A stretch of 64,000 bases of DNA from Bdellovibrionia bacterium (GCA_030427805.1 JAUICP010000005.1:248001-312000), one strand, 5' to 3'. Positions 37,081-46,210 are shown, counted from the first letter of the stretch. Notes: generated by a model from the sequence alone, not told the origin. Numbers and translations are program-made.

Positions 37081-37584
37081 GTGAACCTTGAAAATACAAT
37101 CCAACAAATCGAAAGACTCTACCAAACAGTTACAGGCCACCAAAGTCCAGCCACGCCTATAATGAGTTCTCAAAATACAACTGGTAACCTTGAGCTCGAA
37201 CTTGAAAAAAAGATCGACCTTCTCGTTAATACACTTCAACAAACGGTAGCTCCACAGCTAGCAATGCCTTGGATTCCTACAATGAACATTTGGGAGTCAG
37301 AAAATAGCATCTTACTGACTTTTGACGTTGCCGGTGTCTCTAAAGAAGATATTGATGTTAGCGTTCGCGGTAATCTTTTGACCATAAGTGGCTCAAAGAA
37401 ATCTCGTTCAGTAGAAAACGGCTTTACACCCATTCGATTTGAAATGAGAAATGGCCCTTTTCATAGAAGTATTGTCCTTCCAATCGACGCAGCTACTGCA
37501 GAAATTCGCTCTCAAGTTATCAATGGAATTCTTGAAATTGAAATTCCAAAACAACCCAGTGAGCACAAGGGAACTGTTCAGTGA
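37081..37584 (+). CDS. Small heat-shock protein, Hsp20 family
   Basis: 167 residues with a GTG start, AGGAGG 4 nt upstream. A variable N-terminal helical arm (1-60) is followed by an alpha-crystallin domain (about 62-160; 'ILLTFDVAGVSKEDIDVSV', 'GNLLTISGSK') and an I-x-I-type anchor (IEIPK) near the end. It binds unfolding proteins as an ATP-independent holdase. The next gene starts within its stop codon region (GTGA, 4-nt overlap). Confidence 0.95.
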   Translation: MNLENTIQQIERLYQTVTGHQSPATPIMSSQNTTGNLELELEKKIDLLVNTLQQTVAPQLAMPWIPTMNIWESENSILLTFDVAGVSKEDIDVSVRGNLLTISGSKKSRSVENGFTPIRFEMRNGPFHRSIVLPIDAATAEIRSQVINGILEIEIPKQPSEHKGTVQ

Positions 37585-38297
37585 GCGACAAGAAAACTAA
37601 AACCCTACGAAAAAAGAAAACATTAAATAAAGAAATAAAAACGAATGCGTCCAACGCACAAACCAATCCATCGGAGGATACAATGGAAAAAACTTTAACA
37701 GTCGATGCTCAAAAATTGCAAATTCTCAGCGACAGAATTGCTCAAACGATCGATGCATTAAACCACGTTCGCTTTTCAGCAATGAACCAAAACACAATTG
37801 CGGGTGTATGGGGACAAAACTTCAATCAAGTTCCTTTTCAAGGCACTTATGGCTTCGGACTAGGCGCTTCCCATATCCCTTCTTATGACTATAGACTCGG
37901 ATTCAACGGAATTGACGCTCGATACGCTACTCCATCTTATGACTACAGCTTTGCTGGCCCTCAAGCTGGTTTTGGTTATGGTTTCGTACCTTCTATGACT
38001 CCTGCTTACGCAGCCAATGCTTTTACAACTCCATTCACTGGCGTATACGGTACTCCTGCCATGACTCCAACTTTTGGTGCACATGGGATGAATCCGGCTT
38101 CTTTCGTAGCTCCTTGGGCTGGTCAACAAACAGTTCCTTTTTACCGACAAACGGTTAGCCCAATGGCACACTCTTGGGGGCACTATAACCTTCACAACGC
38201 TCCTGTATATGGTGATGCTCTCAACCGCACTCGCATCAACGAGCAGCTCAACAATTCCGCTCTCGGCCAAACTTACGCTTCTAATCCTATGGTTTAA
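37581..38297 (+). CDS. Aromatic/Gly/Pro-rich low-complexity protein coupled to Hsp20
   Basis: 238 residues from GTG 37581, or 204 from ATG 37683, which has a strong GGAGG (37673-37677). Both ribosome sites look usable, and the intervening 34 residues are Lys/Thr-rich. After a short helix (from 37683: MEKTLTVDAQKLQILS...) the protein is dominated by Tyr, Phe, Gly, Pro, Ala and Asn with no Cys, e.g. 'GTYGFGLGASHIPSYDY' and repeats of 'S-Y-D-Y', 'T-P-x-F/Y'. It looks disordered and condensate- or amyloid-prone. Coupling to Hsp20 suggests a client or storage partner. No family is recognised. Confidence 0.7.
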   Translation: MSDKKTKTLRKKKTLNKEIKTNASNAQTNPSEDTMEKTLTVDAQKLQILSDRIAQTIDALNHVRFSAMNQNTIAGVWGQNFNQVPFQGTYGFGLGASHIPSYDYRLGFNGIDARYATPSYDYSFAGPQAGFGYGFVPSMTPAYAANAFTTPFTGVYGTPAMTPTFGAHGMNPASFVAPWAGQQTVPFYRQTVSPMAHSWGHYNLHNAPVYGDALNRTRINEQLNNSALGQTYASNPMV

Positions 38298-38339
38298 TCC
38301 GGTCCAACGGATCGGATAGAACTATCTAGTGATAGAATC

Positions 38340-38372
38340 AAAAGGGTAGACTTAAGGTTTACCCTTTTTTAA
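38340..38372 (+). terminator. Rho-independent terminator after the Hsp20 operon
   Basis: Stem AAAGGGTAGAC / GTTTACCCTTT (38341-38351 / 38357-38367, one G-T), loop TTAAG, then T-run. Confidence 0.9.
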
Positions 38373-38449
38373 TTCCATACGGGTTCTAACTAATTTTTTT
38401 AACAGGGAATTTGCCGAGATCAACTTTGGAAGTCATGGTTTGACTTCGA

Positions 38450-38938
38450 TTATTGCTGGGTTACGTATCCCGGAGGCAGGATTCCAACAACAAAGGGACC
38501 AAATTTTGTTGAATAATTGACGAGGGAGGCCTTACTCGTATCGTCAAGCTTTGCTATATCAAGTGCAATATTCTTTGAGTGGGGCAAACTCAGGTCATAT
38601 TTCCCATCAGCCGGGCGCAGCTTTTCTTTAAGTATCCCGTAGATCGCGTTGGTAATTTCGGCAACACCATCAAAAACCATCTCATTCAGTTCGAAAAGGG
38701 GAACGCCATAACTTTTTTCTAAGACTTTAAATATAGTGTCCTGATCAAAGCCAATCACGAGTTCATATTTAGACTCACCACCATTTAGCATATCCAGATA
38801 ACCCAGAACTACTGGTTGAAAGTCCGGCGCCTCCGAGCAAATGGGCTCTCCAGACTGTACCTCAATTCCAAAGTAACCACGAAAGGTTTCAATGACTGAT
38901 AAGTTTAGTTTGTTTAAATCAACTCTTGCTTCGCTCAT
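38450..38938 (-). CDS. CheX-like chemotaxis phosphatase
   Basis: 162 residues. The central helix 'F-D-G-V-A-E-I-T-N-A-I-Y-G' carries the Glu/Asn pair that CheC/CheX/FliY phosphatases insert into the CheY-P active site. Its length fits CheX (about 150). It lies 6 nt downstream of a CheY-like gene, so it probably dephosphorylates that regulator. No MCP or CheW lies near. Confidence 0.8.
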   Translation of the reverse strand: MSEARVDLNKLNLSVIETFRGYFGIEVQSGEPICSEAPDFQPVVLGYLDMLNGGESKYELVIGFDQDTIFKVLEKSYGVPLFELNEMVFDGVAEITNAIYGILKEKLRPADGKYDLSLPHSKNIALDIAKLDDTSKASLVNYSTKFGPFVVGILPPGYVTQQ

Positions 38939-38944
38939 AGACCG

Positions 38945-39340
38945 CTAATTCAGGAGGTTCAATTCCACTAAAGACTCTTTAATATTGGACTCTGTAAATG
39001 GCTTTTTGATGTAGAGGTCACATCCCGCCTTCATCGCCGCAGCCACATTTTCTTTCTCTCTTTGAGACGTCACCATAATGTACTTTACGTTCTCGGAACC
39101 CTCGTTGTCACGAATATGTTTTAAAAGGTCTAATCCCGTTTCTCCAGGCAAACACCAGTCTGCAAAAATAAGAGTTATGGGTGCGCCTTGGCTTTTCTGG
39201 GTCTCTAGGACTTTAACAGCATCAGAAACTTGTTTCGCCTCATAAATAGCATCAAAGCCAAGGTTTTCGAGAGTTTCTTTTAGAAAGATGCGAGCTGTTT
39301 CAAAATCATCCACAATCAGAATATTTTGTTTCGGAGCCAT
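38945..39340 (-). CDS. CheY-like single-domain response regulator
   Basis: 131 residues from ATG 39340 (AAAGGA 6 nt upstream); the frame could begin at 39373, adding 11 unlikely residues. The receiver fold has the acidic pair in 'ILIVDDFETAR', phospho-acceptor Asp in 'IFADWCLPG', the switch Thr/Ser in 'IMVTSQRE' and the Lys in 'YIKKPF'. It has no output domain. It forms an operon with the CheX-like phosphatase and is probably phosphorylated by the CheA-like kinase encoded divergently. Confidence 0.85.
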   Translation of the reverse strand: MAPKQNILIVDDFETARIFLKETLENLGFDAIYEAKQVSDAVKVLETQKSQGAPITLIFADWCLPGETGLDLLKHIRDNEGSENVKYIMVTSQREKENVAAAMKAGCDLYIKKPFTESNIKESLVELNLLN

Positions 39341-39480
39341 GATAATTCCTTTGATACTTAATAATAAAGCCATCGAATACCGATAAACAAGTAAGAAAAG
39401 GTTCAGTTTTACAACTAGTTAGAACCTCGATCTGAAATGAGATGCTAGGTCATTTAATGATACAGGCACGAGGGTGAGAT

Positions 39481-39951
39481 TTGGATACTAAACTTCCACA
39501 GCCGATGACTAATGCTCCGTCTGAAAGTTTTGATCTATCAAACTACCAGACAGAGCTTAGTTGTAAATTAGAAAATATTCTTAATGATACGCCTTTGTCG
39601 ACAAGTTTCTTACTTCCGAGTAGCTCACTTTTTGAACCAAGAGTGTTGTTTGGCCCCATCGAGATTGAATCCCAAAATTTAATTATTGGTCTTTTTTATA
39701 ATAAAGGAAGTATGGATTATCTATTAGATCGTAGTGCTAAAGATTTTTCAGACCCAAAGAGCCTTTACGACTTCTTAGTTATTGAAACACTCCAGGAACT
39801 GGGTGTTTACAAATCCCATGGATTTATTGTCGATATTTCAAGCTATCATTTTAGAAGTCTAAATTCGGTTTTCGTGGACAAACCCCATTTTTGGGCCATC
39901 AGTAGTTCAAAGTTTTCATTTACTTTCTCTTTAGGTGGCATCAAAAACTAG
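39481..39951 (+). CDS. Protein of unknown function preceding the CheA-like kinase
   Basis: 156 residues from a TTG with GAGGGTGAG just upstream. No signal peptide. Mixed alpha/beta, with a helix-strand layout reminiscent of CheX/CheC folds, but no Glu/Asn signature is visible. It ends 12 nt before the kinase gene, so it is probably translated with it. A role as kinase partner is inference. Confidence 0.6.
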   Translation: MDTKLPQPMTNAPSESFDLSNYQTELSCKLENILNDTPLSTSFLLPSSSLFEPRVLFGPIEIESQNLIIGLFYNKGSMDYLLDRSAKDFSDPKSLYDFLVIETLQELGVYKSHGFIVDISSYHFRSLNSVFVDKPHFWAISSSKFSFTFSLGGIKN

Positions 39952-39963
39952 GTCAGGTCAAAT

Positions 39964-42486
39964 ATGCAAAACAAATCTACAGCAAAGAAATCTCCGCAAA
40001 TTGACCTGAACAAAGTAACGATTCAAATTCTTGAAGATTCAATGAATCAGGAGAATTCACTCTTCTTTCACCTGCCGAGTACCATATTTGTAGTTAACAA
40101 AGATCTGCAGCTTGTAAAATTTAACAAGAATTTTCTAGATTTTGTGAATCGAGAGTTGGATGAAATGTACCAAGTCCAGTTCGAAGACTTCCTCAAACCT
40201 TATGAGTACAAAGAAATCAAAAATCTGATTGAAGAAAAACTCCGCTTCCCAAGAAACGAAGAAAGAGTCAACTTCTCAATTTCAGGAAAGCACCTTTCAT
40301 GGCATTGCAAGAGTGTATCCAATGCCGGCAGCATTTACTACGCCTTCATTGGCTTTGATCTTGAACAAGAAATCAAATCGAGCCAAAGACTTAAAAATCT
40401 CTATCAATCTCTCGAGGCCTCAATTATTACAATCGACACCGAAGGGATTATCGAAGACTCCTACTCAAAGCACATCAATAAGTTGGTATCAGAGCCGAAT
40501 ATTGTTGGTAAAAACTTTTTTGATATATTCTTTCAACCTAACTGGCTCAACCTCGATGAGCTAACCAAAAACCAAATTAACAACCTTCACTCCTGCTTCA
40601 ATCGCAATTCATTTTGGTTTGAAGCCATAAAAGATGAACTTCCCACCCAATATCACTTTGTTGACCCTACTAAAAAAATTGATAAGTTTTTGGGCCTCAA
40701 GTACCAACCATTGTATGAAGATTCTTCGATACAAAAAATACTCATTCTCATCGAAGATCGAACAAAAATCGTTCGCATGGAAGAAGAGTCGAAAAAGAAA
40801 ATAGAAATCAAAGAGAAAAATCTAGCTCGCATTCTACAAATCAAAAAGAATAATCCCAAAAACCTTCCAATCCTCTCTGCAGAGTTCGACCGTGGAATGA
40901 AATCTTTAATCGACCTCATTAAAGTTCAAGATTATAAATCGATTTCTCCTGTCCTCCATTCGATCAAAGGAAATGCCTTCGTCGCTGGCCTCGACTTTCT
41001 CTCGGCCAAGGCCAATGAGGCCGAAGACCTCATCGAGAAAAGAATGAATTGGGATGCTGTTGAAAAGGCATGCTTTGCAGTGATTAAAGAGTATGAAGAA
41101 CTAAAGCCCCTCATTTTAGCGATGACTCCAGATCGCTTAGAAGCTTCCGAGGACTTACAAAGAGTCAAGAATCTGTGGAATCAGTATTCAAATGCCTTGC
41201 GCGGCGATAAAGAATTGATTAATCAAATTCACACGGAACAATTCGCCTTTCTTCTCAACAACATGAATACATTTGAGTCCAGTCATTACAAGACAATCAT
41301 AAAAGAACAGGCAAAATCTCTCGAGAAGGAAACACAAAAAACAGTCCTCGTCGACTTTAGCGCCAATGACGTAAGTATCCCGGAGGAATTACGGTCTGTC
41401 ATCGGTAGCTTTATTCTACATAGCCTTAACAACGCCTTTCTACATGGAATTGAATCGCCGATCGATCGCGAAGCCGCTGGAAAGTCTGAAACTGGAATCA
41501 TAAACATATCATTCAAGAAGTCTGAGGGCCGAATCAAGGTCTCGATTGAAGATGATGGTCGCGGCGTAGATCCGAAAAAAGTGAGGAACCTCATTGCAGA
41601 AAAGGGGCTACTCACCTTGGAGAAAAGTTTGAAGATGAGTGATGAACGAATTATCCAGTATATCACACATCCAGGACTCACTACTCAGAAAGAAGTCTCG
41701 CACCTGGCGGGAAGGGGAGTCGGCCTCGACAGAACACAAATTGAAAAGCTTGGAGGCGTGGTTAAGGTAGAATCCCAATCGGGACGAGGAACTCTTATCG
41801 AGGCGAGCCTACCGAGCCACCAGCTCAAAGTTTTTAAGAAAGCTGTCACTTTGCGCGATGTTTGCAAGAACATCGATCAGGTATTTGGTAATAACTCTAA
41901 TAAGAAAATTCAATCCGAAGCTGGCCCCATGGAATACAAAGAGCTTAAGGGGATTACTTTTATTGATGAGATGAAACTCCTAACGTCGATTAGCATTATC
42001 AATAGCGCTTATCACGACGATTTGACTCAGTGGGATTTTGACGTTCGACTGACCCATCAAGATAAATTTTTACTTCAGTCAACATGTCAAAAAATTCCTG
42101 CCGAACGTAAACCTAACACTGAATTTTCAAAGGTCAGTGAATTGTGCAAAAATATCATAATCGATCACAGTGGATCTGTGTTTGCCGACGAAACCAAAAC
42201 TCTTTTATCTTTCGGCCCAATATTATTAGAAAAAGATCTTCCCAAAATCTATCTATATACACCACGAGAATTCTACAATTTGATACCTCCAAAATTAAAG
42301 TCTTGCTTAGAGACTACTTTTGAAGAGGCGGGCATACAGTATGAGATTGTTCATGAATTGCCCGGAACTCGATTTGTCTTAAAAATTAACGATGGTCCAT
42401 TTACGAAAATTTCAAAGCATTTAGAAGATGATCAAATTCGAGAAATTATACTCGAAGAGCTTACAAGGGTATTGGGCTTCGAGTAA
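39964..42486 (+). CDS. PAS-Hpt-HATPase CheA-like histidine kinase
   Basis: 840 residues, cytoplasmic. Two PAS-like regions (about 31-130 and 143-270), a charged coiled coil, an Hpt domain with the phospho-acceptor His332 in 'LHSIKGNA', a helical linker, then a CheA-type HATPase: N-box near 488-495 ('LNNAFLHG'), 'EDDGRGV' (529-535) and 'LAGRGVGLD' (581-589). After about 620 there is an unassigned alpha/beta region of about 220 residues instead of a CheW-like (P5) domain. So it is CheA-like in catalysis but seemingly not built to dock on receptor arrays. It sits divergently from CheX/CheY across 140 nt. Confidence 0.85.
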   Translation: MQNKSTAKKSPQIDLNKVTIQILEDSMNQENSLFFHLPSTIFVVNKDLQLVKFNKNFLDFVNRELDEMYQVQFEDFLKPYEYKEIKNLIEEKLRFPRNEERVNFSISGKHLSWHCKSVSNAGSIYYAFIGFDLEQEIKSSQRLKNLYQSLEASIITIDTEGIIEDSYSKHINKLVSEPNIVGKNFFDIFFQPNWLNLDELTKNQINNLHSCFNRNSFWFEAIKDELPTQYHFVDPTKKIDKFLGLKYQPLYEDSSIQKILILIEDRTKIVRMEEESKKKIEIKEKNLARILQIKKNNPKNLPILSAEFDRGMKSLIDLIKVQDYKSISPVLHSIKGNAFVAGLDFLSAKANEAEDLIEKRMNWDAVEKACFAVIKEYEELKPLILAMTPDRLEASEDLQRVKNLWNQYSNALRGDKELINQIHTEQFAFLLNNMNTFESSHYKTIIKEQAKSLEKETQKTVLVDFSANDVSIPEELRSVIGSFILHSLNNAFLHGIESPIDREAAGKSETGIINISFKKSEGRIKVSIEDDGRGVDPKKVRNLIAEKGLLTLEKSLKMSDERIIQYITHPGLTTQKEVSHLAGRGVGLDRTQIEKLGGVVKVESQSGRGTLIEASLPSHQLKVFKKAVTLRDVCKNIDQVFGNNSNKKIQSEAGPMEYKELKGITFIDEMKLLTSISIINSAYHDDLTQWDFDVRLTHQDKFLLQSTCQKIPAERKPNTEFSKVSELCKNIIIDHSGSVFADETKTLLSFGPILLEKDLPKIYLYTPREFYNLIPPKLKSCLETTFEEAGIQYEIVHELPGTRFVLKINDGPFTKISKHLEDDQIREIILEELTRVLGFE

Positions 42487-42515
42487 ACTTCACAGAGCCA
42501 TAGTTTCGATCTCGC

Positions 42516-42532
42516 TGGCCCAAAAAGGGCCA
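42516..42532. other. Hairpin downstream of the kinase gene
   Basis: TGGCCC-AAAAA-GGGCCA forms a perfect 6-bp stem, but there is no T-run on either strand, so it is not a clear intrinsic terminator. It may still slow transcription between the two operons. Confidence 0.35.
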
Positions 42533-42618
42533 AATCTTGGATAAAATACAAAAAGCTCAATAAATCTAGATGATTAATGCTTTGCATTATACTAAAGGCC
42601 TTTATGCAAAGGCCAGTT

Positions 42619-43641
42619 ATGTTTCGTCGATTCTTCGCTCTATTCGCTATTCTTGCCAGTCATTTTGTGGCTTTCGAGATCTGCGCCCAAGCTAATTTTG
42701 ATGAGATTGAATACAATCAAAGACTCTCTGAATTCAACGCCAACCTCAAAAGTGGCCACTTCGATCTCAATGATGTGCTCTATCCAATACCTGACCTTCA
42801 GCAACACCGTCTCAATGAACTGGCAGAAATTAGAGAAGCGCAGATCACTCCCATAGAAGGTGATCTCAGTAAAGCGCAAAAAAAATCTATTATTCAGCAG
42901 GAACTCGATACTAGAAATCGTGCTGACCTCCACCGAGTTAATCTCTCGTGGTTTGATGAAGTCGACACCGAACGCGCCCAATACATGCCCAAGAGCGCTG
43001 CCCAAAAAATACTTCGATATGTTTCTCGTCATCCCAATGTCGGAAACCTAGCAAACATAAGATACGATTGGTTTGGAAAAATCGGTTTTTGTTTTGGGCG
43101 GGGTTTTGCCGTTCATATTGCCAGCCTCTATAGCGGCCTTCATAAGAGATCCATAAAAAAAGTCTTTGCCGTTGGTGACATGGGAGGCTGGACCTTTCAC
43201 GTCGCAACCATGGTAAAAGCCTATGAAGGAGGCTGGTGGGTGATCGATCCAATTATGGACGATGTGATGACTCTAGAAGAGTGGACGGCTTATTTTCGCA
43301 ATGGGTATAAAAAAGCTCAGATTCGCTTCTACTTTACAGAGGGGAGTCGACTCACAACACGAGTTACCGAGTACAGCAGAGGTCAATTAGGTCTGGATCA
43401 GAAACGCTTTAAAGACGCCTATCGGGGCTATTTTAAGGACTTCTTGCGAGCTATAAGAAATCCGCGCCGAAGACGGAAACTTCCTCAATTGAGCCCGGAA
43501 GAGTACTCGCGACCCATTTACCGTCCGGTGGATTTTTCAAACGTCCAGACGGTTTTTAAGCCCATATTTACGAATAATCAAAATCAACTCTTTTCGGGGA
43601 AACACGCCTGTGAAATCAATTTTCGACTTCTTTCAGAGTAG
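42619..43641 (+). CDS. Secreted protein-glutaminase-like thiol enzyme
   Basis: 340 residues from ATG 42619 (AAAGG 6 nt upstream); an earlier in-frame ATG at 42577 lacks a ribosome site. Signal peptide ending AQA-N, then a pro-region-like helical part (about 30-130). The core carries an ordered Cys-His-Asp triad: Cys158 (GFCFGRG), His194 (WTFHVAT) and Asp210 (WVIDP). This order and spacing resemble bacterial protein-glutaminases (C156-H197-D217 in the studied enzyme) and the wider transglutaminase-like fold. It would deamidate Gln, or cleave, in external proteins. It overlaps an exported deformylase-like gene by 32 nt. Confidence 0.6.
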   Translation: MFRRFFALFAILASHFVAFEICAQANFDEIEYNQRLSEFNANLKSGHFDLNDVLYPIPDLQQHRLNELAEIREAQITPIEGDLSKAQKKSIIQQELDTRNRADLHRVNLSWFDEVDTERAQYMPKSAAQKILRYVSRHPNVGNLANIRYDWFGKIGFCFGRGFAVHIASLYSGLHKRSIKKVFAVGDMGGWTFHVATMVKAYEGGWWVIDPIMDDVMTLEEWTAYFRNGYKKAQIRFYFTEGSRLTTRVTEYSRGQLGLDQKRFKDAYRGYFKDFLRAIRNPRRRRKLPQLSPEEYSRPIYRPVDFSNVQTVFKPIFTNNQNQLFSGKHACEINFRLLSE

Positions 43642-44290
43642 ACTCACTTTAAAGCTATTCATTGTTTGTGTGAGCTTGAGCCTGGGTGGACCTGTCTCGG
43701 CCCTTGAGCTTTGTCAGCAAAACTTTATCAACTACGACTCGTTTTTTGAGGTTTTCGAAAATCTCCCCTACGAATATCCGCAAAAACATAAACTCGAAAT
43801 TGCTCAGCAAGGGGAGCCCGTATTACGACATATGGCCGACCCCATACCCCACCAATTTATTGAGGATGAACGCATACAAGCATTGATCGACCAGATGGAG
43901 TTTACCATGAAAAAAGCGGGGGGAGTTGGAATAGCGGCCCCCCAGGTTTTCATTCCATTTCGCCTTTTAATTGCGCAAAAAGATGTCATGATCAACCCCG
44001 AGTACACGCCAGTGCACCGGGGAAAGACGATCAGCTTTGAAGGTTGCCTATCGATGGCATACTGTGGCTTTGTCACGCGGTATAGAAAAATCAAAGTGAG
44101 TTATACAGATCGAAATGGACGCAGAATCCATAAAACGCTTCGTGGTTTTAGCGCCATCGTCGTTCAACACGAAGTCGATCATCTCAATGGTCGACTCTTT
44201 AGTGATGGCTATATCGAGGCCTATCGAAGTTACCTCGCAAGGGCTCAATCCTTCTTTAGAAGAAGGTCCACCAAGAGGCTACAAAAATAG
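43610..44290 (+). CDS. Peptide-deformylase homologue with signal peptide
   Basis: 226 residues from a GTG. All three deformylase motifs are intact: G-V-G-I-A-A-P-Q (105-112), E-G-C-L-S (144-148, metal ligand Cys146) and Q-H-E-V-D-H-L (186-192, His187, Glu188, His191). Unusually, a hydrophobic signal (about 12-31, ending VSA-L) and about 30 extra residues precede the domain, so it is predicted to leave the cytoplasm. A normal deformylase is cytoplasmic and acts on nascent chains. It overlaps the glutaminase-like gene, so the two are probably made together. The basic C-terminal tail is not usual. Confidence 0.75.
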   Translation: MKSIFDFFQSRLTLKLFIVCVSLSLGGPVSALELCQQNFINYDSFFEVFENLPYEYPQKHKLEIAQQGEPVLRHMADPIPHQFIEDERIQALIDQMEFTMKKAGGVGIAAPQVFIPFRLLIAQKDVMINPEYTPVHRGKTISFEGCLSMAYCGFVTRYRKIKVSYTDRNGRRIHKTLRGFSAIVVQHEVDHLNGRLFSDGYIEAYRSYLARAQSFFRRRSTKRLQK

Positions 44291-44601
44291 AGAATACTCT
44301 CTAAAATTGTAAGCCTAGGTACTTTGAAGACCTTTCTGCGGAATCTTTTCAAGAACGATCTTTCCATTTATTAATACGATCTTAATAATCAAAAGAGTTG
44401 TGTATGTAGCTGTTATTACACAGTTTTATAAATTAGTTTTTATATGCGCCAATTATGTCGTATTTGCTCCATTGACTCAAACACCCCATTCTTAAATAAA
44501 GTATTAAAGGATTGTTTATAAATTATTAAGAACGACTCCGTTCATTACTCGAAAATCAAATAGGGCTCTCCTTCTTTACTTTTTTAAAAGAGTAGGGAGT
44601 A
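44291..44601. other. AT-rich intergenic region upstream of the XRE regulator
   Basis: 311 nt, strongly AT-rich. It holds no gene I can support and no terminator for the deformylase gene. The regulator's own operator may lie here, but no clear inverted repeat was found. Confidence 0.45.
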
Positions 44602-45360
44602 GTGAATGACATGAATAATGCGACTACTAAGCTAACCACCAAAGATGTACTCAATCGCATCATTCTTTTGCGCAACTATTTTGGTCTCACACAAAAGGAT
44701 TTCGCCGAACTCATCCATGTCTCCCATCGCTCCTATCAAAGGTTTGAATCGGGCGATCGCGTACCTGATTTAGATGAAATTTTAAATATCGCCAATAGTT
44801 TGTCTCTCAATCCAAATTTCTTCTTAGCATCCACAGATGAATTCAAACCAAGTCCTGAAGTCCTCGTTCATCTCAATCCTATGAATCCATTTGAAGATTG
44901 GGACTTCTCGCAAAAGGTTATAAAAGAGCTTAAAACTTTTAAATCAATGGACCTTGAGGAACCAGGAGACCATGTTTCTGAAATTTCAATTGAGGCCTTT
45001 CATTTTTCAGAGGAACATAAGAAGCGACTTGGATTAAAAAAAGAAAAATACCTACATAAAGAAACTCTAAAAAACAAGGAACTCAGCTTACTGGTCTGGG
45101 AAAGGGCACTTCGTGAAGTCGAAAAAAGTAAGGATAGGTTCTACGTAGTGCAAGTCATGCTTTCGTTAAAAAATCGTTCTATAAACTTACTGGCCATTGC
45201 CAGAGTTCATAAGTTTTCATTCACAAGTCCATTGGCTAAATGTCTGTGCTTTGATCTCCCAGACGATTGCTATATCAGTAGGGACTATTTCAATGACATT
45301 TTGGCTCTTCTCAATCGAGAACTGAACGCTCAGTTTGAGGCCCTTCCCTTTGTTTGTTAA
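44602..45360 (+). CDS. XRE-type helix-turn-helix regulator
   Basis: 252 residues. HTH_3 domain at about 15-75 ('FGLTQKDFAELIHVSHRSYQRFESGDRVPD'-like core, with the recognition helix around V-S-H-R-S-Y). The rest is an unassigned effector or dimerisation region. Start is GTG 44602 (AGGGAG only 2 nt away) or ATG 44611 (11 nt), and neither is ideal. It may regulate itself or the small genes downstream. Confidence 0.8.
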   Translation: MNDMNNATTKLTTKDVLNRIILLRNYFGLTQKDFAELIHVSHRSYQRFESGDRVPDLDEILNIANSLSLNPNFFLASTDEFKPSPEVLVHLNPMNPFEDWDFSQKVIKELKTFKSMDLEEPGDHVSEISIEAFHFSEEHKKRLGLKKEKYLHKETLKNKELSLLVWERALREVEKSKDRFYVVQVMLSLKNRSINLLAIARVHKFSFTSPLAKCLCFDLPDDCYISRDYFNDILALLNRELNAQFEALPFVC

Positions 45361-45452
45361 CTGTCAGAATAATTAGTCTTTAAAAGGCGACAGTCTTGGC
45401 GTAACCGCAAAAGACTATTTATGACCTTCTATTGATCCCATATTATCGGGGT

Positions 45453-45797
45453 ATGATTTTTTATCTGGGCGAAGACTTAGATTTTTTAAAACACTTATCT
45501 GGTCTATTTGGTCCGCGATTTGTCAAACTGATTAGCCATTTTCAACTTGATCAAATTTTATCAAGCATCAGTAGTACCACTCATAATTTCGCAATCGTCG
45601 ATTACAAGACCTATGAAAATGCACTTGTTAAATTAATTAATTTTAATTCCAATTCAAATCTAGATCTTAAAATCATACTCGTTTGCGACATTTTGGGGGA
45701 TCACAGTGATCTGAGCAATACGGCGGGAGTCATTGCTGTTCATCCTTCTAAGAATAAAGAAAAAATCGGGGAGACCATCAAAAACTTTACCCAATGA
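45453..45797 (+). CDS. Small receiver-like protein without phospho-acceptor motif
   Basis: 114 residues from ATG 45453 (a TTG at 45432 is an in-frame alternative). The secondary structure order (strand-helix repeats; 'MIFYLGEDLDFLKHLSGLFG', 'NFAIVDYKT', 'IILVC') resembles a receiver domain, but the acidic pocket and Lys are not recognisable. It is perhaps a degenerate receiver or an unrelated alpha/beta protein. Confidence 0.5.
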   Translation: MIFYLGEDLDFLKHLSGLFGPRFVKLISHFQLDQILSSISSTTHNFAIVDYKTYENALVKLINFNSNSNLDLKIILVCDILGDHSDLSNTAGVIAVHPSKNKEKIGETIKNFTQ

Positions 45798-45850
45798 AGT
45801 CTCAATTTATTGGACTTGTTAATGACTCAATTACATTTGATAATTAGGGC

Positions 45851-46210
45851 ATGAATGTCTTTTTCATTTTGTTTTTTGTCGCCCTTGGGCTCAGCATTTT
45901 GTCTATGGGTATGCTTGGTGCGATTTTGTTTTTTATTGCCACGCCGGCAATAAACCTTTTTAATGGCACTTCGATTCCATTATCACTTGCGGGATTGGAT
46001 CAGACACCTTTTGCCTGCCTGAATGGGGACTCCACGTGGCCAACATTAATTGTCGCAGGAATTCTTTGGTCGATGGGATTTTTACTTCTAGCTGTTATAA
46101 AATGGAAGTTTAAAGGCTTTGATATGACTCTTTATATTGGTTCGCCGCTATTTCTTTGGGTTTGGGCCGCCATAACATGGCAGTTCCTTATAAAAGTGAA
46201 TCTATTTTGA
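45851..46210 (+). CDS. Small integral membrane protein
   Basis: 119 residues with three strongly hydrophobic segments (about 3-32, 63-82 and 94-115). No family is recognised, and there is no Cys-rich or His motif to suggest a redox role. It stands 53 nt after the receiver-like gene. Confidence 0.55.
   Translation: MNVFFILFFVALGLSILSMGMLGAILFFIATPAINLFNGTSIPLSLAGLDQTPFACLNGDSTWPTLIVAGILWSMGFLLLAVIKWKFKGFDMTLYIGSPLFLWVWAAITWQFLIKVNLF

Noticed and set aside
42516-42532. Intrinsic terminator after the CheA-like kinase
   Set aside because: The stem is good but there is no T-run on either strand.
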